DNA from: an uncultured Pelagibacteraceae bacterium
Lineage (GTDB): Bacteria > Pseudomonadota > Alphaproteobacteria > Pelagibacterales > Pelagibacteraceae
Length of the DNA: 64,000 nt
Assembly: GCA_902560565.1 (NCBI GenBank)
Contig: CACEMG010000001.1
Location: 62,001-126,000, forward strand
Reading direction: 5' to 3'
The notes beneath the pieces were generated by a model, which did no database searches, was not told where the DNA came from, and saw only the letters and a list, made by a program, of their open reading frames with translations. This document shows positions 17,637 to 26,879 of this stretch, in pieces. The first letter of the stretch is position 1, and every line of letters begins with the position of its first letter. A program made the position numbers and the translations under genes.

Positions 17637-18203
17637 TTAAGGTTCAAGCTCAACATCCCAATAAAGGTAATCTATCCAAGTCTTATGGAGAAAATTTGGT
17701 GGAAAATATTTTCCATTTCGATGAAGATCTTCGGTGGTAGGTTGATATGGTACTTGGTTTAGCGTCATGCCAGATTTATTTAATAATCTTCCGCCTTTTT
17801 TGACATTACAGCTTGAACAGGCAGTTACGACGTTATCCCAGTCAGTTTTTCCTCCTCTAGATCTTGGTAATAAATGATCAAAGGTAAGTTCTTTTTTGCT
17901 ACCACAGTATTGACAGCTAAATTTATCTCTAAGGAATACGTTAAATCTTGTAAAATTTGGATTTGAAATTGGTTTAATATAACTTTTTAATGCGATTACG
18001 CTTGGAAGCTTCATACTAAATGATGGACTGTGAACTATCTTATCATAATAATTCACAATAGAGACCCTATCCAAAAAAACTGATTTTACAGAATCCTGCC
18101 AGCTCCACAAAGATAAAGGATAATAACTTAAAGGTCTGTAGTCAGCATTTAAAACTAACGCGGGACAATTGTCCAAAGATGTTTCCTTGTCAATAAAAGT
18201 CAT
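17637..18203 (-). CDS. HNH endonuclease domain protein
   Basis: A 188-residue protein with an HNH domain: CQYCGSKKELTFDHLLPRS, then NVVTACSSCNVKKG, giving the paired CxxC zinc ligands and catalytic His. The N-terminal 90 residues (NADYRPLSYYPLSLWSW) are the conserved part of a family widespread in alphaproteobacteria, often annotated only as HNH endonuclease. Its cellular role is unknown; it is not linked to any restriction or mobile gene here. Confidence 0.9.
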   Translation of the reverse strand: MTFIDKETSLDNCPALVLNADYRPLSYYPLSLWSWQDSVKSVFLDRVSIVNYYDKIVHSPSFSMKLPSVIALKSYIKPISNPNFTRFNVFLRDKFSCQYCGSKKELTFDHLLPRSRGGKTDWDNVVTACSSCNVKKGGRLLNKSGMTLNQVPYQPTTEDLHRNGKYFPPNFLHKTWIDYLYWDVELEP

Positions 18204-18264
18204 AAATCTAGAATAACTTATTAAATTTTAATAATCAATATTATCAATCAAATTATTAATTTTT

Positions 18265-18915
18265 TTATATAATTTTTTTTATATATTTTAATGCCAAACT
18301 AAGTGCTTCAACGGGTATGTGATGAGAACAATTTTTAATCATATTAACGTCTACTTTAATTTTATTTCTCTCTAAAAAATCTTTAACCTCTAATAAATTT
18401 GATGGAGGAACTACTTCATCTGCGTCACCATGAAACAGTAACATATCTGTCTTTGAAATTATTCTTTTTTGTAAATCATGCTTGTCAATTATTTTTCCAG
18501 AAAATCCGATAACTGATTTAAAACTTTGATTACAAATTAGACCTAAATTAATTGATATCATGCAACCTTGACTAAATCCTGATAAAATTATTTGGGAATT
18601 ATCTAAATTATATTTTTTTTTAATTTGCCCAATATAATCTAGTAAAATTTTTTCAGCTTTTTTAACTTCAGCAATAATATAATCTTGATCATCTATGCTT
18701 AAATCAAACCACTGAAAACCATTTGGATTTAATTTGCATATTTGATGTCCGTCAGGACATAAAAAGACTGTATTGTCTATGAACCGTCTCCAAGTATATG
18801 CAATTGAGCTAATGTCTGCACCATCACCTCCATATCCATGAAGAAGTATTATTGCATTTTTTATTTCATCTTTCTTTTCAGACTCAATAATTCGAGAGTT
18901 TAGAACAAATTCCAT
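18265..18915 (-). CDS. Alpha/beta-hydrolase, phospholipase/carboxylesterase family
   Basis: A 216-residue serine hydrolase. LLHGYGGDGAD is the oxyanion-hole strand, GFSQGCM the nucleophile elbow with the catalytic Ser, FHGDADEVVP supplies the Asp, and CSHHIPVEAL the His. This is the small esterase type that includes acyl-protein thioesterase 1. The natural substrate is unknown. It is 5 bp downstream of the TlpA-like gene on the same strand. Confidence 0.88.
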   Translation of the reverse strand: MEFVLNSRIIESEKKDEIKNAIILLHGYGGDGADISSIAYTWRRFIDNTVFLCPDGHQICKLNPNGFQWFDLSIDDQDYIIAEVKKAEKILLDYIGQIKKKYNLDNSQIILSGFSQGCMISINLGLICNQSFKSVIGFSGKIIDKHDLQKRIISKTDMLLFHGDADEVVPPSNLLEVKDFLERNKIKVDVNMIKNCSHHIPVEALSLALKYIKKII

Positions 18916-18920
18916 AAAAA

Positions 18921-19451
18921 TTAATTATAATTTGAGAGCCATTCAATGAAGTCGTCGTCCTCAAAATCTATAGATCCTAAAATTCTTGCAAACTCTTCAC
19001 CATTTTTATTAATTAAAATAGTTGTTGGAAGACCTATTAAAGAAAAATTATTTGCGAGTTTAATTGAGCTTTCATAATAAATTTTTAGATTTTTAATTTT
19101 TAATTCCTCAAAAAATTTCTTAGCCTTGTCCAGGTTTTCTTTTCCAACATTGATAGGCAGTATGACTAAATTATTTATTTTTTTATTCGATTGAAGCATG
19201 TCTAAGGATGGCATCTCCTCTCTGCACGGGGCACACCAAGTAGCCCAAAAATTTATAATAACCAACTTGTCTTTAAAATCTGCAAGCGAAACTGATAAAT
19301 TTTCTGAATTTCTAAAGACTATATCAGTAACTTTCTTTGGTTCTTTATGTATTTTAAGATTTTTTATATCTGTTTTTTGATCCGCACTAGATATTGTTGG
19401 AAAAAATAAATATATAAATAACAAAAATAATTTTAAGCTTAATAATCTCAT
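18921..19451 (-). CDS. TlpA-like periplasmic thioredoxin
   Basis: A 176-residue secreted thiol-disulfide protein. A hydrophobic N-terminal signal (residues 1-23, ending near SSA) precedes a thioredoxin fold with WATWCAPC (Cys73, Cys76) and the cis-Pro segment GLPTTILI. TlpA/ResA proteins reduce disulfides in the periplasm, often for cytochrome maturation. It is divergent from argH, with only 23 bp between the starts; this pairing with argH is common in alphaproteobacteria. Confidence 0.9.
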   Translation of the reverse strand: MRLLSLKLFLLFIYLFFPTISSADQKTDIKNLKIHKEPKKVTDIVFRNSENLSVSLADFKDKLVIINFWATWCAPCREEMPSLDMLQSNKKINNLVILPINVGKENLDKAKKFFEELKIKNLKIYYESSIKLANNFSLIGLPTTILINKNGEEFARILGSIDFEDDDFIEWLSNYN

Positions 19452-19474
19452 TCTAAAATGTATAGTTACACATT

Positions 19475-20866
19475 ATGAGCAAAAATAAAAACAATAAACA
19501 GGTTTGGAGCACTAGAATTAAAAAAAAAAGCTCTAATTTATTCGCGAAAGTAGGAAGCTCGATAGATATAGACAAAAGGCTTTATAAACAAGATATTAAA
19601 GCCTCTACGGCTCATGTGGAGATGTTGTTTAAGAAAAAAATTATTTCTTTGCAAGTTAAAAATAAAATTATTTGGGGACTTAAAAAAATTTCAAATGAAA
19701 TTAATAAGAAAAAATTTACATTTAATAATCAAGCAGAAGACATTCATATGAGTATCGAAAAAAGACTATTTGAATTAGTAGGAGATGATGCTGGATTTAT
19801 ACACACTGCAAGATCAAGAAACGATCAAGTTTTAGTTGATTTTAAACTTTGGATGATAGAAGCCTCAGATGAGTTCGTTAAAGAAATTGACTTAACTATA
19901 AATACAATAATCAAAATTGCTGAAAAAAATATATTTACAGTTATGCCAAGTTTCACACATTTGAAAAATGCTCAACCAATTTCTTTTGCTCATTATATTC
20001 TTGCTTACGTAGAAATGTTTAATAGAGACAAAAAAAGATTTTTAAATAATAAGGAATTTTTACTAGAAAATCCCTTAGGCGTAGCAGCTGTAGCCGGAAC
20101 TAGTTTCGACATAGATAGACAATATACTACAAAAAAATTAAAATTTAAAAAACCAACAAATAATTCAATTGACACGGTTTCAGATAGAGATTTTGTTTTG
20201 GACTTCCTCTATTCAATTTCTGTTTGTTCAAATCATATATCTAGATTTGCTGAGGAATTTATTTTATGGAACTCCGATGCTTTCAATTTAATTCAACTTA
20301 AAGACAAAGTTGTTACAGGATCATCAATAATGCCTCAGAAAAAAAATCCAGATACGCTAGAGTATTTAAGAGGAAAAACAGGAAATATTTATGGAAACTT
20401 ATTTTCGATGCTTACAATTCTTAAAGGATTGCCATTATCCTATTTTAAGGATTTGCAAGATGATAAAGAATTAGCTTTTAAATCTTTTGACCAAATCAGA
20501 ATATCTTTGAAAATTATGAGAGAAATTTTAAATAATTTTATAGTTAATAAAAAAAAAATGATACAACTAGCAGAAACAGGTTATACAACAGCAACAGATC
20601 TTGCAGATTATATTGTTCGACAATACAAATATCCCTTTAGAAAAGCATACTTAATAACTTCTAAAATTGTCAATTTAGCTGAAAAAAAAAATAAATCGCT
20701 TGATCAGCTTACAATTAATGAAATAAAAAGTATTGATAAAAAGCTTAATGGGGAAGTACTAAAATTAATTAATATAGAAAACTCAGTAAAATCAAAAAAA
20801 TCTTATGGTGGAACTTCTTTTGAAAATATAAAGAAAATGATAAAAAAATATAAAAAACATGTTTAA
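19475..20866 (+). CDS. argH: Argininosuccinate lyase
   Basis: A 463-residue enzyme that splits argininosuccinate into arginine and fumarate. The family signature GSSIMPQKKNPD is near residue 285, HTARSRNDQ at about 110-118, and the substrate-binding DLADYIV near the C-terminus. Length and motifs are normal. Its last 8 bp overlap the start of the small lipoprotein gene, which in turn overlaps lysA, giving an argH-lptM-lysA operon. Confidence 0.97.
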   Translation: MSKNKNNKQVWSTRIKKKSSNLFAKVGSSIDIDKRLYKQDIKASTAHVEMLFKKKIISLQVKNKIIWGLKKISNEINKKKFTFNNQAEDIHMSIEKRLFELVGDDAGFIHTARSRNDQVLVDFKLWMIEASDEFVKEIDLTINTIIKIAEKNIFTVMPSFTHLKNAQPISFAHYILAYVEMFNRDKKRFLNNKEFLLENPLGVAAVAGTSFDIDRQYTTKKLKFKKPTNNSIDTVSDRDFVLDFLYSISVCSNHISRFAEEFILWNSDAFNLIQLKDKVVTGSSIMPQKKNPDTLEYLRGKTGNIYGNLFSMLTILKGLPLSYFKDLQDDKELAFKSFDQIRISLKIMREILNNFIVNKKKMIQLAETGYTTATDLADYIVRQYKYPFRKAYLITSKIVNLAEKKNKSLDQLTINEIKSIDKKLNGEVLKLINIENSVKSKKSYGGTSFENIKKMIKKYKKHV

Positions 20867-20978
20867 AAAAATATTTTTAATTTTATTTTGCTCTATAATT
20901 TTTTTTTCTTGTGGTAAAAAGGGTGATCCAGAATACCAAGGTCAAAAAAAACAATTAAAAATAATTAAATTAATTTAA
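20859..20978 (+). CDS. lptM: LptM-like small lipoprotein
   Basis: A 39-residue protein: start MFKKIFLILF, a hydrophobic signal, then Cys18 in FFSCGKKGDPEY and a short polar tail. The Cys-Gly-x-Lys-Gly-x-Pro pattern after a lipobox matches the LptM/YifL family, which in many proteobacteria lies immediately upstream of lysA or dapF. LptM assists assembly of the LptDE lipopolysaccharide translocon in E. coli. It overlaps argH by 8 bp and shares its stop base with the lysA ATG. The lipobox is slightly unusual (Phe at -3 and -2). Confidence 0.85.
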   Translation: MFKKIFLILFCSIIFFSCGKKGDPEYQGQKKQLKIIKLI

Positions 20979-22192
20979 TGCATTTTAAAAAAAACAAGCT
21001 TTTTATCGAAAAAGTCAGTGGATTAAAAATAGTTCAGAAATTTGGAACACCAACTTATTGTTATTCACTTAAAAAACTGAAGGATAATATAAGAAATTTT
21101 CAAAAAAATTTTGGTTCAATAAATCCATTGTCATGTTTTTCAGTAAAATCAAATAATAATCTACAAATTTTAAAGGAAATTAAAAAATCTGGAATGGGTG
21201 CTGATGTTGTTTCTAAAGGTGAATTGATACAAGCCCTAAAAGCCGGTATATCACCAAAAAAAATTGTCTTCTCTGGTGTGGGTAAAAAGACCGAAGAATT
21301 GAAATTTGCTATAGAAAAAAAAATTTTACTTATAAATGCAGAGTCAGAAAGCGAAATATTTGAGATTGAAAGATTAGCAAAATTAAAAAAAACAGTAGTA
21401 AATATAGGTATTAGACTAAATCCTAATATCGATGCAAGAACATTAAAAAAAATTTCAACCGGTAGGCTAGAGGACAAATTTGGTTTAACTGAAAAAGTTT
21501 TTTTAAATATTTTAAATAATTTTAAAAACTCAAATTTTATAAAAGTAAAATGCTTAAGTGTGCATATAGGCAGCCAAATTACAGATTATAAACCATATTC
21601 AAGGATGATTAATGTTTTAGACAAAATTATAAAAAAATCTAAACACTTATTTGATTATATTGATTTAGGTGGTGGAATGGGTATTCAATACGAAAAAAAA
21701 AATAAGTTGTTTGATTATAAGAAGTACAACTTGATAATAAAAAAGTTTTTAAAAAAGCATAATGTAAAAATTATTTTTGAGCCAGGAAGATCAATAATTG
21801 CTAATTGTGCTGTTTTGTTTTCACAAATTATATATATAAAAAATACTGAAAAAAAAAGATTTATTATTTTAGATGCAGCAATGAATGATCTAATAAGACC
21901 CGCTTTGTATGGTTCGTATCATAATATTATCCCTTTAATAAAAAGTAATAAAAAAAATAAAAGAATACATGATTTCGTAGGTCCAGTATGTGAAACAAGT
22001 GATAAATTTTTAACGGTAAAAGGCTATCAGCACCTAAAAGAAAAAGAGTATGTGGCAATTTCTGATGTTGGAGCGTATGGAATGTCTTTGTCTTCAAATT
22101 ATAATTTAAGACCAAAAGCATCTGAGGTAATGATAGAAAATAAATCCTCAAAAGTTATTCTTAAAAGGCAAAAGTTATTTAATATTATTTAA
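20978..22192 (+). CDS. lysA: Diaminopimelate decarboxylase
   Basis: A 404-residue PLP enzyme of the alanine racemase-like fold making lysine from meso-diaminopimelate. The PLP lysine is Lys57 in FSVKSNN. HIGSQI, the glycine-rich phosphate site GGGMGIQY, EPGRSIIA and the GPVCETSD motif that brings in the catalytic Cys are all visible. It begins at the lptM stop (TAATG) and is followed 17 bp later by plsC. Confidence 0.96.
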   Translation: MHFKKNKLFIEKVSGLKIVQKFGTPTYCYSLKKLKDNIRNFQKNFGSINPLSCFSVKSNNNLQILKEIKKSGMGADVVSKGELIQALKAGISPKKIVFSGVGKKTEELKFAIEKKILLINAESESEIFEIERLAKLKKTVVNIGIRLNPNIDARTLKKISTGRLEDKFGLTEKVFLNILNNFKNSNFIKVKCLSVHIGSQITDYKPYSRMINVLDKIIKKSKHLFDYIDLGGGMGIQYEKKNKLFDYKKYNLIIKKFLKKHNVKIIFEPGRSIIANCAVLFSQIIYIKNTEKKRFIILDAAMNDLIRPALYGSYHNIIPLIKSNKKNKRIHDFVGPVCETSDKFLTVKGYQHLKEKEYVAISDVGAYGMSLSSNYNLRPKASEVMIENKSSKVILKRQKLFNII

Positions 22193-22209
22193 TAGATAAT
22201 TTTATTTTT

Positions 22210-22920
22210 ATGTCAAAAACACTTTTTTCAATAATTTTTTATAGTGGCGTGATTTTGGTCTTAGTAATATTTTTACCTTCTTTAATAATGCCCAGAAGTA
22301 TTTCTATTTTTGGAGGAAAAATATTAGGTTATTGGTCAGAATTTTGTGCAAAATTTTTTCTTTCAGCTAATATAAAAATCATTGGAGAGGAAAATATTTT
22401 AGATAATGAAAAATTTTTTATAGCTTGTACACATCAATCAGCTTTTGAGACGTTTTATTTACAATCGATTTTTAGAGGACCAAAATTTATATTAAAAAAA
22501 GAACTTATTAAAATTCCAGTTTTTGGTTGGTACTTAAAAAAAATTGGATCAATAGCGGTTGATAGAAATAAAATATCTAAAAAAAAAATGAATTTTTTGG
22601 ATGAAATTAAAACTTTCTCTCAAGATAATAGACCAATAATTATTTTCCCTCAAGGAACAAGGACAGAACCACATGAAAGACCAAATTTTAAAAAAGGGGT
22701 AGCCAGAATTTATAATGAATTAAATATAAATTGTTTACCAGTTACAATTAACTCTGGTGAAATGTGGCCTAAGAAAGGAAACTTGAACAAGAATAAGAAC
22801 ATAACTATCTCTATTCTTAAACCGATAAAACCAGGTCTTGAAAGTAAGGAATTTTTAAATTCATTGCAGAATGCAATGTATGAAGCTTTAAACAAGACTT
22901 CTAACCCTTCATCGGCATAA
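22210..22920 (+). CDS. plsC: 1-acyl-sn-glycerol-3-phosphate acyltransferase
   Basis: A 236-residue membrane-associated acyltransferase that makes phosphatidic acid. Motif I is HQSAFE (75-80), using Glu in place of the common Asp as in many bacterial PlsC proteins. Motif III is FPQGTR, and a hydrophobic N-terminus anchors it. Its last 20 bp overlap the 3' end of dnaN on the other strand. Confidence 0.92.
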   Translation: MSKTLFSIIFYSGVILVLVIFLPSLIMPRSISIFGGKILGYWSEFCAKFFLSANIKIIGEENILDNEKFFIACTHQSAFETFYLQSIFRGPKFILKKELIKIPVFGWYLKKIGSIAVDRNKISKKKMNFLDEIKTFSQDNRPIIIFPQGTRTEPHERPNFKKGVARIYNELNINCLPVTINSGEMWPKKGNLNKNKNITISILKPIKPGLESKEFLNSLQNAMYEALNKTSNPSSA

Positions 22921-24013
22921 CAACATATATACTATCAAAATCTGATGGATCTTTGATTAAAGCGGGGGATCCAGTCTCATTTAAATATAGCTCTATTTTA
23001 TCCCCATCTAACTGTGACGCTATATCAATCAAATATCTAGAATTAAAACTAATATTTAATTCATGATCAAAAGATACATTGATCGTTTCATTTCCATCAC
23101 CACTACTTGTATTGTTAACAGACATATTCAGTTTATCTTTTGTTAAAATAAATTTTACACTATCTTTTTTATCTAATGATACAGAAGCAACTCTGTCAAC
23201 CGAACCCATAAAAAGCTTTAAGTCAACTTCTAATCTTTTTTTGTTATTTTTAGGAATTACTTGAATATAATTAGGAAATTTTCCGTCGATTAATTTTGAA
23301 ATTAAAATACTATTTTCCATTTCAAACTTAATTTTTGATTTTTCATTTGAAATCTTTACATCCCCTTCATAGTCTTCCAATAAATTAACTAATTGAAATA
23401 TTGTTTTTTTTGGTAATATTATTGGATCAAATTGTATTTCTTCTTTTAATATTATCTTTGAAATTGACATTCGATGACTGTCTGTTGCAACTGCTGTTAA
23501 ATAAGTTTTATCTTCTGAATGAGTTTTATGAATATAAATACCACTCAAATAATGCCTTGTTTCGTCATTTGAAACTGAAAATTTACACTTATTTAACAAT
23601 TTTAATAGCTCTTTTGACTTAACAGAAAACTCACTAGTGTTAAAACTCTCCTCTGTGACTGGGAATTCAGCTGCAGATAAACAATTGAGATTAAATATGG
23701 ATTTTTCTGACTCTAGTTGAATCTTGTTTTCACTTGTCTGATTAAAATTAATTTTTTTTCCAGAATTAAATTTTCTTATTATATCAAATAATGTGGATGA
23801 TACGGTTGTTGTCTTTCCTTCTTCGAGAATCTCCACATTTTTAATTTCATTAATAAATATGAGATCAAGATCTGTTGCTATAATTTTAAGTTTTGTACCG
23901 GTTGCATTCAAAAGGATATTAGAAAGGATTGGAAGAGTACTTCTTTTTTCTATTACTCCTTGACAATATCCAAGCGATTGTTGGAGATCGTTTTGATTAA
24001 TGTTAAATTTCAT
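22901..24013 (-). CDS. dnaN: DNA polymerase III beta subunit (sliding clamp)
   Basis: A 370-residue clamp with the three-domain beta fold. Recognisable segments are IIATDLDL, YLSGIYIH, AVATDSHRMS and the C-terminal VVMPMKG. It encircles DNA and tethers replicative polymerase. It is coupled to dnaA by an 11-bp overlap, the classic dnaA-dnaN order, with dnaA upstream. Confidence 0.97.
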   Translation of the reverse strand: MKFNINQNDLQQSLGYCQGVIEKRSTLPILSNILLNATGTKLKIIATDLDLIFINEIKNVEILEEGKTTTVSSTLFDIIRKFNSGKKINFNQTSENKIQLESEKSIFNLNCLSAAEFPVTEESFNTSEFSVKSKELLKLLNKCKFSVSNDETRHYLSGIYIHKTHSEDKTYLTAVATDSHRMSISKIILKEEIQFDPIILPKKTIFQLVNLLEDYEGDVKISNEKSKIKFEMENSILISKLIDGKFPNYIQVIPKNNKKRLEVDLKLFMGSVDRVASVSLDKKDSVKFILTKDKLNMSVNNTSSGDGNETINVSFDHELNISFNSRYLIDIASQLDGDKIELYLNETGSPALIKDPSDFDSIYVVMPMKG

Positions 24014-25415
24014 TATTTTGGTTATTATATAAAATTTGATTTTTTAAAGTATCAATACTATTACAAAGATCGTTATCGCTTTTCATCAGTTTTTCAATCG
24101 TTTTTATTGAGTGAATTACGGTTGTGTGATCTCTATTCGAAAAGTCTCTACCTATTTCAGGCAAAGATTTAGAGGTAAGAAGTTTTGTTAGATATATTGC
24201 AGTTTGTCTTGGTCTAACCAAATACCTTGATCTTCTGGAAGATAGCATCTCATTTTTTGAAATTTTAAAATGCTTACAAACTAAAGATTGGATAAGATCA
24301 GTAGTTACTTTATTTTCAGTGTAATTTAGCAAATCTTTTAACACGATCTTTGTTTCTGATATATTTGGAATTTTGTTATAAATTCTTGAGAATGATACAA
24401 TTCTATTTAAAGCCCCAACAAGTTCTCTTATACTATTTTTTATTTCTTTACTTAAAAATAATTGTATTTCTTCTGAGATGTTGACTTGATTTGAATAATA
24501 ACTTTTTAATTCGTCAGTTTTTGATTTTATAATCTTATATCTTAGATCGTAATCGGGAGGTTGAATATCAATTACTAGGCCGCCTGAAAATCTAGACTTA
24601 ATTCTTTCTTGAATTCTTGACAGTTTATTTGGTGGTCTATCACCAGAAATGATTATTTGCGAACCCTTGTCTAGTAAGGCGTTAAATGTATGAAAAAATT
24701 CCTCTTGCATCGCTTCTTTTCCATTCATAAATTGAATATCATCAATTAAAAATACATCTGCATTTCTGAAATATTCTTTAAATTTAACCATCTCGTTTGA
24801 TTTAATTGACTTAACAAATTGATACATAAATCTCTCAGCAGAAATAAGCATCACTTTACTCTCTTCTTTAAGTTTAAGACCGATTGCATTTAGAAGGTGA
24901 GTTTTTCCCATCCCTACACCTCCATAGATATATAATGGGTTATAATGTGAAGTTTTGTATGAAACTTTCTTTGATGCTTCAAAAGCCAACTTATTACTTG
25001 TTCCAGTAATAAAATTTTCAAAACTTTTATTTGGATCAATACGATTATACTGGAAAATGTAATCTTTAAGAAATGATACATTGCTTTTTTGACTATCCTG
25101 ATTTTTATAGTCTAATTTTTTAGTTTCATTATTACTTTGCTCTTCATTAACAGATAACTCTATCCTGCTAATTTCTGTTTTGTAAGATTTTACAATACTT
25201 AGAATTTGATCTAAATATCTTGAAGTAATCCAATCTCTAATAAAGCGAGTAGTTACTGATAATAAAATATAATTATTGAATTCTTCCTCTAGAGAAATTT
25301 TTCTTAACCAGCTATCATAAATATCCTTGCCAAATTTTTGTTTCATTTCTATTTGAATTTTTTCCCAGGAAACTTTTATTATTTGTTCCGTTTTTAAGAT
25401 ATTTTTATTTTCCAT
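24003..25415 (-). CDS. dnaA: Chromosomal replication initiator DnaA
   Basis: A 470-residue AAA+ initiator. The N-terminal domain I is followed by an Asn/Lys-rich linker, then Walker A GGVGMGKTH (165-173), Walker B FLIDDIQF, and the C-terminal DNA-binding domain with the DnaA signature ending RDHTTVIHSI near residues 438-447. It opens the origin by binding DnaA boxes. The 287-bp gap before rpsT contains its leader and the repeat element described separately. Confidence 0.98.
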   Translation of the reverse strand: MENKNILKTEQIIKVSWEKIQIEMKQKFGKDIYDSWLRKISLEEEFNNYILLSVTTRFIRDWITSRYLDQILSIVKSYKTEISRIELSVNEEQSNNETKKLDYKNQDSQKSNVSFLKDYIFQYNRIDPNKSFENFITGTSNKLAFEASKKVSYKTSHYNPLYIYGGVGMGKTHLLNAIGLKLKEESKVMLISAERFMYQFVKSIKSNEMVKFKEYFRNADVFLIDDIQFMNGKEAMQEEFFHTFNALLDKGSQIIISGDRPPNKLSRIQERIKSRFSGGLVIDIQPPDYDLRYKIIKSKTDELKSYYSNQVNISEEIQLFLSKEIKNSIRELVGALNRIVSFSRIYNKIPNISETKIVLKDLLNYTENKVTTDLIQSLVCKHFKISKNEMLSSRRSRYLVRPRQTAIYLTKLLTSKSLPEIGRDFSNRDHTTVIHSIKTIEKLMKSDNDLCNSIDTLKNQILYNNQNNEI

Positions 25416-25618
25416 GAGATATTTTTAAGAATTTCATTTACAGCCTTTTAAAAGTTTTAATCAACAAAAATTTGAAAAAAATAAAAAAAAAATAAAATCT
25501 GCAAGTGTATTTATTATTTATAAATTAAATCTGTAATAGAAATTTTTTTTAAACTTTAAGTAGTAAATTTTTCGATAAAAAAGAAAAACAAAAAAAATTC
25601 TTTCTCAAAAAAAGTAAG

Positions 25619-25667
25619 ATCTATATTTAGTGCATCTTGGATAAAACTTATGATATTTAGTGTAGAT
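25619..25667. repeat. Direct repeats with a DnaA-box-like site between dnaA and rpsT
   Basis: ATATTTAGTG occurs at 25623-25632 and again at 25653-25662, an offset of 30 bp. ATCTA (25619-25623) and TAGAT (25663-25667) bracket the pair. Between the repeats the minus strand reads TTATCCAAG (complement of 25636-25644), close to the DnaA box TTATCCACA. The rest of the 25416-25702 gap is A/T homopolymer runs. This may be an origin or dnaA control element, but only one imperfect box is present. Confidence 0.4.
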
Positions 25668-25702
25668 TAAAAGTTGAAGTATTTTAAGTCGCTCTCTGGT
25701 TG

Positions 25703-25963
25703 TTAAAGAGCGTTTATTTTTTTTGTAAGTCTTGACAAATTTCTTGATGCATTTCCCTTTTTAATTACACCAGTTTTTGCAATTCTCATTATTTCTGAGT
25801 TTAGTTTAGGTAAAAAACTTAAAGCTTCTTTCTTATTTTTCTTTTCAATTAAAACGTTCATTTTTTTTATAGCATTTTTAAACCTACTTTTTCTGAGTTT
25901 ATTCACCTTTGTTTCTCTAGAAATTCTTCTAGTAGTTTTAATTGCAGATTTTGTATTTGCCAT
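25703..25963 (-). CDS. rpsT: 30S ribosomal protein S20
   Basis: An 86-residue basic protein starting MANTKSAIKTTRR, with the helical RNA-binding arms of S20 and the conserved GVIKKGNASRNLSRL near the end. It binds the 5' domain of 16S rRNA. Position between dnaA and mutM is standard in alphaproteobacteria. It has a good promoter candidate directly upstream. Confidence 0.97.
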   Translation of the reverse strand: MANTKSAIKTTRRISRETKVNKLRKSRFKNAIKKMNVLIEKKNKKEALSFLPKLNSEIMRIAKTGVIKKGNASRNLSRLTKKINAL

Positions 25964-25973
25964 AACGCGTGGA

Positions 25974-26002
25974 GATATAACTGTTCAAATTAGCATGGTC
26001 AA
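25974..26002 (-). promoter_or_regulatory. Candidate rpsT promoter
   Basis: Minus-strand TTGACC (complement of 25997-26002, 5 of 6) and TATATC (complement of 25974-25979, 4 of 6) are separated by exactly 17 bp. The predicted transcription start is only about 4 bases before the ATG at 25963. The -35 overlaps the gap just after mutM. Confidence 0.5.
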
Positions 26003-26006
26003 CTGC

Positions 26007-26870
26007 TTATTTTTGACAAATATTACAATAGAAAGTCGATCTATTCGAAATTACAATACGTGAAATTTTACCCTTACAATTAATTTTAGGACATTTTTTG
26101 CCCTCTCTATTATAAACTTTAAAATATTTCTGAAAAGTTCCAGAATTTCCGGAGGTGTTAACAAAATCCCTAATACTTGAGCCACCTTTTTTAATAGAGT
26201 TATTTAGAACTCTTTTCGTATATTTCACTAAATCACTAAGTTCATAATCTGAAAGATCGCATGATTTTTTTTTTGGATTAATTTTACTTTCGTATAAAAT
26301 TTCTGAAGCATAAATGTTTCCTATACCGGAAACAAATTTTTGATCTAGAAGATAGTTTTTAATATTTTTTTTTTTGTCATGTAATTTACTTTTTACATAA
26401 TAATAATTAAATTTTTTATTGAACGGTTCAATACCATAATTACTTATAAAATCTTCTAATTTTCTAATTCCACTTATAATTTTAAAGTAACCAAATCTTC
26501 TTGGATCATTATAAATTAATCTTAAATTTTTAAATACTAATTCAACATGATTGTGTTTATTAGGTAGAAAAGGTGAGTGATAAAAACTCGAATTCGTTAT
26601 TAAATTTTTCTTATTTTTATTTAATATATGTAAAGTTCCTGACATGCCTAGATGTAAAATACAATATAATTTATTTGAAAGTTCAATAATTATATATTTG
26701 GAGAATCTTCTCACATTAACAATTGTTTGCTTTTTAATAATATTCTTAAAATTTATTGGTAGTTTAAATCTTAGATTTCTATTCCTAACTATTACTTTAA
26801 GAATTTTTTGAGATTTAACGTTTTTTACAAGTGACTGTTTGACAATTTCTACTTCTGGCAATTCTGGCAT
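26007..26870 (-). CDS. mutM: Formamidopyrimidine-DNA glycosylase
   Basis: A 287-residue base-excision enzyme that removes 8-oxoguanine and Fapy lesions. The catalytic N-terminus PELPEVE follows the initiator Met. The helix-two-turn-helix contains GIGNIYASE, and a C-terminal zinc finger has four cysteines (CPKINC and CNIC). All catalytic features are intact. It is divergent from ubiE with a 34-bp intergenic palindrome. Confidence 0.96.
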   Translation of the reverse strand: MPELPEVEIVKQSLVKNVKSQKILKVIVRNRNLRFKLPINFKNIIKKQTIVNVRRFSKYIIIELSNKLYCILHLGMSGTLHILNKNKKNLITNSSFYHSPFLPNKHNHVELVFKNLRLIYNDPRRFGYFKIISGIRKLEDFISNYGIEPFNKKFNYYYVKSKLHDKKKNIKNYLLDQKFVSGIGNIYASEILYESKINPKKKSCDLSDYELSDLVKYTKRVLNNSIKKGGSSIRDFVNTSGNSGTFQKYFKVYNREGKKCPKINCKGKISRIVISNRSTFYCNICQK

Positions 26871-26879
26871 TAAGTATTA

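Noticed and set aside
25416..25702. Full oriC with multiple DnaA boxes next to dnaA
   Set aside because: Only one imperfect TTATCCAAG site was found; no cluster of TTATNCACA boxes, so an origin is not called.
25691..25712. Plus-strand terminator-like hairpin CGCTCT/AGAGCG followed by T-rich sequence, hinting at a plus-strand small RNA
   Set aside because: The T-run and one arm are the Lys-rich 3' end of rpsT read in reverse; no plus-strand promoter or structured RNA could be identified.
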